A DNA stretch of 64,000 nt from Avichristensenella sp031550535 (GTDB lineage: Bacteria; Bacillota; Clostridia; Christensenellales; Aristaeellaceae), in contig JAVBOM010000030.1 of the NCBI GenBank assembly GCA_031550535.1, positions 1 to 64,000 of the forward strand, in the 5' to 3' direction. Of the stretch, positions 1 through 7,437 are shown piece by piece; the stretch's first letter is position 1; every line of letters starts with the position of its first letter. The translations under genes and the position numbers were made by a program. The notes beneath the pieces are model-generated. The model was not told the DNA's origin and ran no database searches. It worked only from the letters and a program-made list of their open reading frames with translations.

Positions 1-12
1 ACGCTGTCCTCG

Positions 13-112
13 CGGATCTTTCCGCGCTGCTCTGTGTCGCTCTTTCGGTCGCCGTAGCGCTGCTACGGCTTCCTCCAGGCTCCTTGATCAGCGCGAAAAT
101 CTCTCGCGATGC
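13..112 (+). repeat. Family B repeat, copy 1
   Basis: A roughly 100-bp segment that recurs as a direct repeat at 1789-1888 with the same internal spacing. Both copies share a CGGATCTTT start, a perfect hairpin around CGTAGC/GCTACG (52-68 here), and the end block GAAAATCTCTCGCGAT with its own CGCGA/TCGCG hairpin (93-109). The two copies bracket the PfkB kinase gene. Function unknown. Confidence 0.6.
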
Positions 113-379
113 CAGCGACACGCCTTTGTGCGGTGTTACCCAAGCCGCGCGCCGTCAAAAAACGGCACCGAAAGGTGGCGCTGCACCAGCATAGGCGCAT
201 CCGCGCCATACCCGCTTCGGGGTGCGCCGGCGCACCCCGCGCGGTGCAACGCTGCGTTGTACCCGGACATGTCCCCATGGATGCTTTTTTTCGGTGCGTT
301 TTTCGCCCTTTCCGCTTTTTTTCACGCTTTTTTGACCGCACGCCCATTATTTACAGCCTGGCGCTGGCAATAACGCGAA

Positions 380-408
380 TTGACGAACACGGTTTTTTAT
401 ACTATGCT
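380..408 (+). promoter_or_regulatory. Candidate sigma-A promoter for the PfkB kinase gene
   Basis: TTGACG (380-385), a 17-base spacer and TATGCT (403-408). The same -35/-10 pair with the same spacer occurs at 22706-22734 before another gene, which supports it. It lies 220 bases upstream of the start codon, with two family A units in the leader. The rest of 113-379 shows only T-rich runs and no gene I can support. Confidence 0.45.
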
Positions 409-444
409 GTACGTACCCTCGTTAATAGATTAACAGTCTACAAA

Positions 445-570
445 GAGGCAGGGATTCCTCGCGGAATCCCCTTATGGCGCCCGATTCTCCGAATCCGCGC
501 CGCCATCGAGGTAAGGATTTCTGTCGAAATCCTTTTGTGGTGTCCGGTTTTATCAAACCACGCCGCCGTC
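445..570 (+). repeat. Family A palindromic element, two tandem 63-bp units
   Basis: Units at 445-507 and 508-570 join head to tail with no spacer. Each has hairpin 1 (GGATTCC/GGAATCC or GGATTTC/GAAATCC), then hairpin 2 (GGCGC...GATTC/GAATC...GCGCC, or the same stem with GGTTT/AAACC), then a GCCGCC(G/A)TC tail. They lie in the untranslated leader of the PfkB kinase gene. Confidence 0.9.
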
Positions 571-627
571 AAGGTGGTTTTTTCGCCCGCGCGCTGGCGC
601 GCGGCGGGCGGAATGAAGGAGGTATCT

Positions 628-1728
628 ATGACGCAACATATATCCGCTCAGGACGCGGGCCGGAAGTCTTGGCTCGATCAGGCGAACGTGCTGGTCGTCG
701 GCAGCGTTGTCCGGGATATGACATACGCGATCGATGAAATCCCCGCGGGCTTTGAAACGCTCTGGGCGCGGGGCAAAGTCAGTGTGCCGCGGCAGTTCGC
801 GCCGAACGAATCGCGCCCGGGCGCGTTCATCCTGCCGGAACAGCACATGCCGGAGGGCGAGGAAGCCCTGGCGGGCACGTGCTTCTCGCTGCTGGGCGAG
901 CGGAGTGTGGGCATCGGCGGCGCGGCGTATAACGCGGCGGTGCGGTGCCTGTCGCAACTGGGGGCCGAGGCTGTGCGCATCCGCTGCTGTGTCGGCGAGG
1001 ACCCGGACGGCAACGCGATCTGGGACGACCTGATGAGCATTCGCGGCTTGGACCTATCCGGGACGAGCCGGCGGCGTGGCACCGCAAAATCCTGGATTCT
1101 TCGCAGCCGGGATGGCGAGCGGTTCATCTTCACCTGCCGAAGCCAGCCGCCGGAAGTGCCAGACAGTCTGTTTGGCGGCGCGCCCGGGCTGATGATCCTG
1201 TGCAACTGCGGCGACCCGGCCACGTCGATTCGGTTTCTGGAACGCGCGGCGGGCGAGCCGAACGCGTCCGTGGCATGGATCGCCGCCCGGAACGATTTGC
1301 AGTATATTAGCGAGCAGGGGGAGTTCCCCTTTGATTTCGCCACGCGCGAAGCGTCGTGCCTGTGCCTGACCAAGGACGAGTTTGAAGCCGCGTCGGACGC
1401 GATGCGCGGGAAGCTCCTGCGCGCGTTTGCCGTGGTGGCCCTGACCGACGGCGGCAAGGGCGGCGAAATTTGGCGGCTGAACGACAAAGGCGAGCCGCGC
1501 AGGTTCCGCTACCCGGCCGCCAGGACGCCCGGAAAGCCCGTGGACACCACCGGCGCGGGCGACGCGTTCGCCACGACGCTGGCCATTTCGCTGGTTGGCG
1601 GCGCGGTGCCCCAGGAGGCCGCCGAGCGGGCGCGCCTGGTGGCGGCGCAGGTGGTCTGCGCGCCGGGCGCGACAGGGGACCTGACCATCCGGCGGGCGGA
1701 GCCGAAGACGAGCAAAAAGACGGGCTGA
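628..1728 (+). CDS. PfkB-family carbohydrate/nucleoside kinase
   Basis: A 366-residue protein of the ribokinase/PfkB family, cytosolic ATP-dependent kinases of sugars or nucleosides; the substrate cannot be read from the sequence. A glycine-rich substrate-pocket motif GIGGAAYNAA lies near residue 92. The family signature DTTGAGDAF near residue 304 contains the catalytic Asp and the anion hole. The ATG at 628 is chosen because AAGGAGG (616-622) precedes it; the open frame runs upstream to 109, but that part is low-complexity and crosses family A repeats. The gene stands alone and is bracketed by the two family B repeats. A truncated family A unit follows the stop. Family assignment is firm; substrate is open. 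Confidence 0.85.
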   Translation: MTQHISAQDAGRKSWLDQANVLVVGSVVRDMTYAIDEIPAGFETLWARGKVSVPRQFAPNESRPGAFILPEQHMPEGEEALAGTCFSLLGERSVGIGGAAYNAAVRCLSQLGAEAVRIRCCVGEDPDGNAIWDDLMSIRGLDLSGTSRRRGTAKSWILRSRDGERFIFTCRSQPPEVPDSLFGGAPGLMILCNCGDPATSIRFLERAAGEPNASVAWIAARNDLQYISEQGEFPFDFATREASCLCLTKDEFEAASDAMRGKLLRAFAVVALTDGGKGGEIWRLNDKGEPRRFRYPAARTPGKPVDTTGAGDAFATTLAISLVGGAVPQEAAERARLVAAQVVCAPGATGDLTIRRAEPKTSKKTG

Positions 1729-1747
1729 TACCATTTCTCCTTTCATC

Positions 1748-1780
1748 GACGGCGGCGCGGATTCGAAGAATCCTCTTGCC
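1748..1780 (-). repeat. Family A element, truncated
   Basis: GACGGCGGCGCGGATTCGAA and the second hairpin arm are present in minus orientation, but the first hairpin is lost. It lies 20 bases after the PfkB kinase gene. Confidence 0.65.
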
Positions 1781-1788
1781 GAAATCAT

Positions 1789-1888
1789 GCGGATCTTTTC
1801 GCCCCTCGCGTTGTATTCTGAGCGCAGCGTAGCGTTGCTACGCTGTGTTCATTTGGCGTAGCAAGGAACGAAAATCTCTCGCGATCTT
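1789..1888 (+). repeat. Family B repeat, copy 2
   Basis: Direct copy of 13-112, with CGTAGC/GCTACG at 1828-1842 and GAAAATCTCTCGCGAT at 1870-1885. Spacing between blocks matches copy 1 to within a base or two. The following 1890-2011 contains a GGGACA/TGTCCC palindrome near 1958 and no gene. Confidence 0.6.
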
Positions 1889-2011
1889 TCCGGCATTCTG
1901 ACGAAGAAGTTGGTACGAGAAGCGGAATCGGAAAGAAGCCCCAGCGGCAGGAAAACGCGGGGACACTGTCCCGGCATCTTCCCTGCCACCGCGGCTCCTT
2001 TTGCGTGCGCG

Positions 2012-2896
2012 CTATTCCCCGCCGGCGGGCAGATAGTACCTCGGCTTGCCCTGGGATTTGTTCCCGTACTCGACCGCCTCCTTCGGGCAGCCGCAGATGC
2101 ACGCCATGCAATGGGTGCAGCGGCCTCCCCAGACGGGCTTCCCATCCGCCATCGTGAGGTTGTTCAGCGGGCAGAGCTCCGCGCATCGCCCGCAGCCCAC
2201 GCAATTCTCCGTGGCCCGAAATCCCTTCACGCGTACAAACAGCGCGTAAAAGAGGCGGTTGATCACGCCGCTCTGTAGCCTGCCGATAGGCCCGCACTTG
2301 GGCGGCGTAGGTAGGGATTCCTGGCGGAATCCCCTTATGGCGCCCGATTCTTCGAATCCGCGCCGCCGTCGAGGCAAGGATTCCTTGCGGAATCCCTCTA
2401 TGGCGTCCGGTTTTCCAAACCGCGCCGCCTCGGGTGGCAGCGGGTCGCCGCGCCCGATGCGCTCCGCGATCTGCCGGATGACGGGGTCGGCCTCCCGGAT
2501 GATATGCTTCGCCGTTTCTCGGTCAGGGGTGGGGAACATGGCGATGTAGTTCTCCGGCATGATGACCGGGGCCAAACCCCGGAAGTTCAGCCCTTTTTCG
2601 CGGCAAAGTCGCTCGGCGTGCCCGGCGGCGTTCTGCGTATCGGTGCCGCAGGTCAGGACGAAATAGGCGTCCTTGCTCCCAAGAAAGTCTCCCGACCGGA
2701 TGAACGCCTCCACAACGCGCGGCAGCCGCCAGGCGTAGGTGGGGCACACGAAAACATACGGGCGCTCCGAGATGAAGTCGCCCTTTCGCCCTTGTTTCAT
2801 CTGGTCATTGATGGACACGGCGCAGTCGCCTGTCAGGCGGGCAATCGCTTCCGCCACGTAGCGGCTGTTTCCGGTGCCGGTGAAATACAGGATCAT
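2012..2896 (-). CDS. EFR1-type flavodoxin/ferredoxin fusion protein carrying two in-frame family A units
   Basis: A 294-residue protein with an N-terminal flavodoxin-like fold (FTGTGNSRYVAE, the FMN phosphate loop, residues 5-16) and a C-terminal pair of [4Fe-4S] motifs, CVGCGRCAELCP and CTHCMACICGCP (about residues 231-275). This is the EFR1 family of small redox proteins; the electron partner is unknown. Residues 155-197 are encoded by two tandem 63-bp family A units (2308-2433) and read as a duplicated Arg/Gly/Glu-rich peptide (...GFRKESLP..., ...GFRQESLP...) between the two domains. Without them the protein would be about 252 residues, close to the usual family length. The start has GGAGGGTG 6 bases upstream. 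It lies 15 bases after the LRR gene, so the two are probably cotranscribed. Confidence 0.88.
   Translation of the reverse strand: MILYFTGTGNSRYVAEAIARLTGDCAVSINDQMKQGRKGDFISERPYVFVCPTYAWRLPRVVEAFIRSGDFLGSKDAYFVLTCGTDTQNAAGHAERLCREKGLNFRGLAPVIMPENYIAMFPTPDRETAKHIIREADPVIRQIAERIGRGDPLPPEAARFGKPDAIEGFRKESLPRRRRGFEESGAIRGFRQESLPTPPKCGPIGRLQSGVINRLFYALFVRVKGFRATENCVGCGRCAELCPLNNLTMADGKPVWGGRCTHCMACICGCPKEAVEYGNKSQGKPRYYLPAGGE
2308..2433 (+). repeat. Family A, two tandem 63-bp units inside the EFR1 gene
   Basis: Units 2308-2370 and 2371-2433 are abutting and in frame with the minus-strand gene 2012-2896, which reads them in reverse frame 3 (CGG CGC GGA TTC GAA...). In this frame the usual unit has a TGA from CGC-TGA; here that position is CGC-GGA, so reading continues. 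Confidence 0.92.
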
Positions 2897-2911
2897 TGCA
2901 CACCCTCCAAA

Positions 2912-4294
2912 TTACTCTATCGCTTCAAACGCCAACCCACGCTGCTCGGCAAACGCCTCGGCGGCGCTGCCGGGTTCGCCGACGACGGTAACGCCTTCCA
3001 CGTTGCCGCCGTACGCGTTGCGGTCGATGGTCTCCACGGAGGCGGGGATGACCAGCCGTTCCAGGCGCGTGATGGGAAGAGACATCTCCGCCAGGGTGCG
3101 GACGGAGTCGGGCAGCACAAGTTCGCGCAAGCCCGACTCGAACAGGGCGAACATGGCGAGGGTCTCCACCCCTTCCGGCACATGGTAGACGCCGTCTTCC
3201 CGCGCGAGGGCGCAGGGGTAATACAGCATCGTTTTCATGTCCTTGGTGAACAGCACGCCGTCCCGCACGGTGAAATGCTCGTTTTCTTCCGGCACGCGCA
3301 CGCTTTCCATGCGCCTGCACAACACGAAAGCGCCAGTGCCGATGGACTGCAGGGACGCGGGGAGCGTAATCTCCGTAAGCTCAAAGCACCCCCAGAACGC
3401 GCTTTCGCCAATGCGCTGGACTGAATCCGGCAACGCAACGTTTGACAGGAGAATGCACGATTCGAACGCCATGTTGTCAATGACGGTCAGCGACGCGGGC
3501 AGTTGGGCGCTGCGGAGCAGGTTGCAGCCGGAGAAGGCCGCGGCACCGATTTCGCGCACAGTATCCGGCAGCGCGAGGTGGGTGACGGATGCCTCGTAAA
3601 ACGCCTCCTCGCCGATGGCGACGACCGGCTTCCCGCCGATGGTATCGGGCACGCGGACGCGCCTGGCATGGCCCGTGTACGCCGTGATGCGGACGCCGTC
3701 CTCGAAGGCCTCCGACGTGAAGTCCGCTTCCTCGCTGCGATAGGGGCGGTCGTTCTCGATCAGGGAGATATTTCGAAAGATCATCCCTACCTCGCCCGGG
3801 TAGTCCGGGTCGTCCACAATGTCCGCGTCCGGGAACATGTAGACGATGTAGCGGTCCACATCGTATAGGCTGATAAAGCGCCAGCCCTTGCCGTCCGGCT
3901 GCAGGAGGGCGGGCATGCCGTCCACCGTCAGGCAGGTTTCCTCCCCGTCCTCCCGATAATCCGGCCAGTCCGCAAGCGCGTCCGGGGTAAACGCGGCCTT
4001 CGCCCCGTCGCGGAACGGTTCGGCGAACGCTTGCACAGCGCCTTCGGCCGGAAGGATGACCAGCATTGTAATCAGCTCCGGGAGCCGCTCGGGCCGGAGG
4101 GAGACGCACGGCATGCCCTCGATCTCCTCGGCCATCCACTCCCATGCGTTCGGGAGGCGCAGCGAGAGGTTCCACTCGGGGAAATCCTCCGTATAGCTGT
4201 TGAAAACGGACGTAGCCCCTGCGGTCAAAGGCGCTCCCGCCAGCATCGCCAGGCATAAAAACGCCGCCAGCCACTGCCATTTTGCGTTTCGCAT
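2912..4294 (-). CDS. BspA-type leucine-rich-repeat exported protein
   Basis: A 460-residue protein with a signal peptide (MRNAKWQW, then a hydrophobic stretch ending near AGATS) and an N-terminal globular part of about 180 residues that I do not recognise. It ends in a run of LRR_5/BspA repeats of 22-24 residues with the pattern IGEEAFYEAS...LALPDTVREIG. Such proteins are surface-exposed or secreted and often bind host or matrix components; the role here is inferred only from the fold. The ATG at 4294 is chosen over the upstream in-frame ATG (4354) because it follows AAAGGGGCG and begins a normal signal peptide. EFR1 follows 15 bases downstream. A second, unlinked LRR protein lies at 61096-62682. 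Confidence 0.85.
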   Translation of the reverse strand: MRNAKWQWLAAFLCLAMLAGAPLTAGATSVFNSYTEDFPEWNLSLRLPNAWEWMAEEIEGMPCVSLRPERLPELITMLVILPAEGAVQAFAEPFRDGAKAAFTPDALADWPDYREDGEETCLTVDGMPALLQPDGKGWRFISLYDVDRYIVYMFPDADIVDDPDYPGEVGMIFRNISLIENDRPYRSEEADFTSEAFEDGVRITAYTGHARRVRVPDTIGGKPVVAIGEEAFYEASVTHLALPDTVREIGAAAFSGCNLLRSAQLPASLTVIDNMAFESCILLSNVALPDSVQRIGESAFWGCFELTEITLPASLQSIGTGAFVLCRRMESVRVPEENEHFTVRDGVLFTKDMKTMLYYPCALAREDGVYHVPEGVETLAMFALFESGLRELVLPDSVRTLAEMSLPITRLERLVIPASVETIDRNAYGGNVEGVTVVGEPGSAAEAFAEQRGLAFEAIE

Positions 4295-4354
4295 CGTTTC
4301 GCCCCTTTCTTTTGTCAAACAACCAACCCTTCGCTTACCACACAATGAATACAC

Positions 4355-4384
4355 AAAAACCGGAGCGAACCCCGTCCGCTCCGG
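4355..4384 (-). terminator. Rho-independent terminator after the PyrG-UxaE gene
   Basis: On the minus strand, an inverted repeat CCGGAGCGG/CGCTCCGG (arms 4376-4384 and 4360-4367) is followed by TTTTT. It starts 15 bases after the stop codon at 4399. Confidence 0.75.
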
Positions 4385-4398
4385 CTTTCCTCATACAA

Positions 4399-5820
4399 TC
4401 ACTCGCCCGCCTGCCGCGCGCCCACGCCCAATTCCGCAAGGTGCCGCCCGATGTGGCGCACCAGCGCCTGGGCGTATGCCTCCGGATGCTCGTTCCACAG
4501 CGCGTACAGCTTTTCCTTGAAGTCCGCGTGCTGCAGGATCAGCCCGTAGGTGATGTGGATGAGCTGGCGCGCGTCGTTGTTGTCAAAGAGCAGCGGCAGC
4601 TCCGCGTCGGACAGCGCCGTCAGCGGGGGAATGTTGCTGAGGTTCGTGGTGACGTGGTAGTACTGCGTGGCCTCGGGGAACGCTTCCAGCGCGTACGCGT
4701 GCACCTGGCGGTACAGCGCGGGGTCTGTTTCCGCGACGACGCGCATGGCTTCCAGCCAGTTCGTGCCGGCGGTCTTGACGTGGAACACGCCCCGCGTGTG
4801 CCGCCCGATAGACGGGAACACGCTGAACTTGTCCGACCCGGAGTGGATGGACAGCTTGTACCCAAAGTGGCGCGCGAGCGCCGCGTGCACAGCCATCTCC
4901 TCGTCAAACCGCGAAAGGTCGCCGATGTAGTCGATGCCCTTCTGGAACTCCCCGCAGAAGCGCGGCGCGAGCGTCTTGAACCGGACGCCGTGGCGCAGCA
5001 GCTCGCTGGCGACGAAAAAGTGCTCCAGCGGCGTGGTCGGCGTGGCCGTCTCGTCGATGGAAATCTCAAAGTCGGCGTTCGCCTTGCCATCGGCAAAGAA
5101 CCTGCGCCAAATGGACGCGGCGAAGTGGGTCGCGTCGTCATAGATGTAGACGATTTTGGAAAGTTCTTCCTCCGTGAACGTGAGGGTGATGCCCTCGCCG
5201 ATGTCAAACGCGCGGTCCAGATACCGCTCGCGCAGCCCGTCGTCCAGTTCCGCGCTGCCGCCGTCTGCCGAGGTGGCGCGGTTTGATGAAACCGGGCGCC
5301 AAAAGGGCATTTCGTCAGAAATGTCTACCGCGCGAATGTGGTCGGAGCAGTCCAGCGTGATCATCGAGTAGCCCAGGCCCAGCGCGTACGCCACGTCGTC
5401 CGGCCGCTTCAGGTGATCGCCGTCCGCGCCAAAGCCGGTGGTGAAGTTCTGCCGGAACACCGCGAATGTCACGCAGTCCAGCACATCCTCATACGTGCGG
5501 CGCGTCAGGTTCAGCTCGCGGATGGACTGCTGGGCGAACACGGGCGTGGCGTCATACTGCTCAAAGACCCGGATGTGCCCCGGGCACGCGATGCCCAGCC
5601 GGTCGCCGACACCGAACGTGGCGGGCCGGGACAGCACGGGCACAGGAGCCGTGAACGGGAACCGCTCGCGCAGGAAGGAGGCCGTCTCGTGGTTCAGCGG
5701 GCGCACGGCGCGGCCGGTGACCAGCACGTCCTTGCCCGACGCGTCGCGCGCCATGAAGATGTCGCCGTGCCGGGATGCGGGGTAGGGCACGACGCCGAGC
5801 GCGCCCGCGATGTCCTCCAT
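4399..5820 (-). other. uxaE: Tagaturonate epimerase (UxaE) portion, probably also a separate cistron
   Basis: The C-terminal 473 residues of the preceding frame match UxaE-family tagaturonate epimerase, which interconverts D-tagaturonate and D-fructuronate in hexuronate breakdown. An internal ATG at 5820 is preceded by AAGGAG at an 8-9 base distance, an ideal ribosome site, which suggests that uxaE was or still is an independent gene. No stop codon separates it from the upstream CTP-synthase frame. Residues 163-184 of this part (positions 5269-5331) come from an in-frame family A unit. Sequence and length otherwise agree with the family. Whether the cell makes the fusion, the short form or both cannot be told from sequence. 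Confidence 0.75.
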
Positions 5821-7437
5821 GCTGGTTAACTCCTTGTCGGCGCTGCGCCGCATGGCCGCCTCCACAAACGCCACAAAAAGCTGGTGCGGCCGGTCGGGGC
5901 GGGACTTGAACTCGGGGTGGTAAATGACGCCGATGAAGAAGGGGTGGCCGGGCAGTTCGACCGCCTCGGTGTAGCCCTCGGACTTCTCGGACGCGGGGAA
6001 CACGACGCCCTTTTCCATCAGCGGGTTGATGTAGGCGGGGTTGATCTCGTAGCGGTTGCCATGGCGCTCGCTGATCTCGCAGCCGTTCTGGTAGCAGGCC
6101 GCGAGGCGGCTGCCGCTGTCCAGGATGAGCGTCTGCGCGCCCATGCGGGAGTTGCCCCGGCTGTCGTTGACGCCGATGCGGTCCTTGGGCACGCGGACGA
6201 CCGGGTCCGGCGTCTCCGGGTCCACCTCCGTGGAGTTCGCGTCGGGACGGCCGAGCAGGCTGCGCACCATCTCCACGACGGTGAGCTGCATGCCGTAGCC
6301 GATGGACAGGAACGGCACCTGATGCGTCCTTGCGTAGCGGGCGGCCACGATGACGCCCTCCGCGCCCCGGTCGCCGTAGCCGCTGGGCGCGATAATCGCG
6401 TCCAGGTCGCCCAGCGTTTCCTGGGCGCGCTCGTCGGTCAGGTCGTCGGAGGAGATCCATTCGATGTCCACGGCGGCGGTGTGCGCGATGGCCGCGTGCG
6501 TGAGCGCCTCGCTGACGGACAGGTACGCGTCCTGCAGCGCCACGTATTTGCCCACGAGGCCCACCTTGGCGCGGCGCGTGGGGTGCTTCCACCGCTCCAC
6601 CAGCCCCGCCCACTGGGACAGGTCCGCCGCGCGGGGCGGCAGGTGCAGCTCGCGCAGGACGATATCGGCCAGACCCTGGCGCTCAAACATCAGCGGCACT
6701 TCATACAGCACGCTGACATCGGTATTGGTGATGACGTTTTCCCGTTTGACATTGCAGAAGAGCGCGATTTTCTCCTTCGTGTTGGTGTCGATCTCCACGG
6801 ACGTGCGGCAGACGATCACGTCCGGCTGGATGCCGATGGAGCGCAGTTCCTTGACGGAGTGCTGCGTGGGCTTGGTTTTCAGCTCGCCCGCCGCCGAGAT
6901 GTACGGCAGCAGCGTCACGTGCATGAAGCAGATGTCGTGGTCGCCTTCGTCCCATTTCATCTGGCGGATGGCTTCCAGGTACGGCGCGCCCTCCATGTCG
7001 CCGACGGTGCCGCCGATCTCGATGATGGCGATGTCCGCGTCCGCGCTGATCGCGGCCTGGCGCACCTGATGCTTGATCTCGTTGGTCACATGGGGCACAA
7101 CCTGCACGGTGCCGCCCTTGTAATCGCCGCGCAGCTCGCGCTCCATCACGGCCTTGTGGATTTTGCCGGTGGTGACGCTCGCGTTGCCCTTGAGCGTGGT
7201 GTCGGTGAAGCGTTCGTAATGGCCCAGGTCCAGGTCGGCGGCGACGCCGTCGCCCGTGATAAACGCCTCGCCGTGCTGCAAGGGGCTGAGCAGCCCGGGA
7301 TCCACGTTATAATACGGGTCCATCTTCTGCATGGACACGCGGAAGCCGCGCGCTTTCAGCAGGCGGCCCAGCGACGCGGCCGTAATGCCCTTGCCCAGGG
7401 ACGAGACGACGCCGCCGGTCACAAATACGTACTTCAT
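4399..7437 (-). CDS. pyrG: CTP-synthase-like protein fused in frame to tagaturonate epimerase
   Basis: One open frame of 1012 residues. Residues 1-539 match CTP synthase (UTP + ATP + glutamine to CTP): the synthetase domain has VTGGVVSSLGKG, NVDPG, DLDLGHYERF and EIGGTVGD. It is followed by a class I glutaminase-like domain that keeps the His/Glu pair (YHPEF). The nucleophile position, normally ICLGMQ, reads IGYGMQ (GGC, not a Cys codon), and GGFG reads SGYG, so glutamine hydrolysis should be lost and only free ammonia could be used. Residues 540-1012 are UxaE, tagaturonate epimerase. The ATG at 7437 has GGGAGGG upstream and overlaps the ROK stop as ATGA, indicating coupling. Other synthetase motifs also diverge (TMSPYQHGEV reads LLSPLQHGEA), so it may be a diverged paralogue. 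Confidence 0.85.
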   Translation of the reverse strand: MKYVFVTGGVVSSLGKGITAASLGRLLKARGFRVSMQKMDPYYNVDPGLLSPLQHGEAFITGDGVAADLDLGHYERFTDTTLKGNASVTTGKIHKAVMERELRGDYKGGTVQVVPHVTNEIKHQVRQAAISADADIAIIEIGGTVGDMEGAPYLEAIRQMKWDEGDHDICFMHVTLLPYISAAGELKTKPTQHSVKELRSIGIQPDVIVCRTSVEIDTNTKEKIALFCNVKRENVITNTDVSVLYEVPLMFERQGLADIVLRELHLPPRAADLSQWAGLVERWKHPTRRAKVGLVGKYVALQDAYLSVSEALTHAAIAHTAAVDIEWISSDDLTDERAQETLGDLDAIIAPSGYGDRGAEGVIVAARYARTHQVPFLSIGYGMQLTVVEMVRSLLGRPDANSTEVDPETPDPVVRVPKDRIGVNDSRGNSRMGAQTLILDSGSRLAACYQNGCEISERHGNRYEINPAYINPLMEKGVVFPASEKSEGYTEAVELPGHPFFIGVIYHPEFKSRPDRPHQLFVAFVEAAMRRSADKELTSMEDIAGALGVVPYPASRHGDIFMARDASGKDVLVTGRAVRPLNHETASFLRERFPFTAPVPVLSRPATFGVGDRLGIACPGHIRVFEQYDATPVFAQQSIRELNLTRRTYEDVLDCVTFAVFRQNFTTGFGADGDHLKRPDDVAYALGLGYSMITLDCSDHIRAVDISDEMPFWRPVSSNRATSADGGSAELDDGLRERYLDRAFDIGEGITLTFTEEELSKIVYIYDDATHFAASIWRRFFADGKANADFEISIDETATPTTPLEHFFVASELLRHGVRFKTLAPRFCGEFQKGIDYIGDLSRFDEEMAVHAALARHFGYKLSIHSGSDKFSVFPSIGRHTRGVFHVKTAGTNWLEAMRVVAETDPALYRQVHAYALEAFPEATQYYHVTTNLSNIPPLTALSDAELPLLFDNNDARQLIHITYGLILQHADFKEKLYALWNEHPEAYAQALVRHIGRHLAELGVGARQAGE
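5269..5331 (-). repeat. Family A unit inside uxaE
   Basis: A diverged 63-bp unit. The gene reads it in forward frame 1 (VDISDEMPFWRPVSSNRAT), the same frame used in the beta-helix gene. Both hairpin stems are still visible (GACATTTC/GAAATG and GGTTT/AAACC). Confidence 0.8.

Noticed and set aside
109..627. N-terminal extension of the PfkB kinase frame
   Set aside because: Low-complexity, crosses two family A units and lacks a ribosome site; AAGGAGG directly precedes ATG 628.
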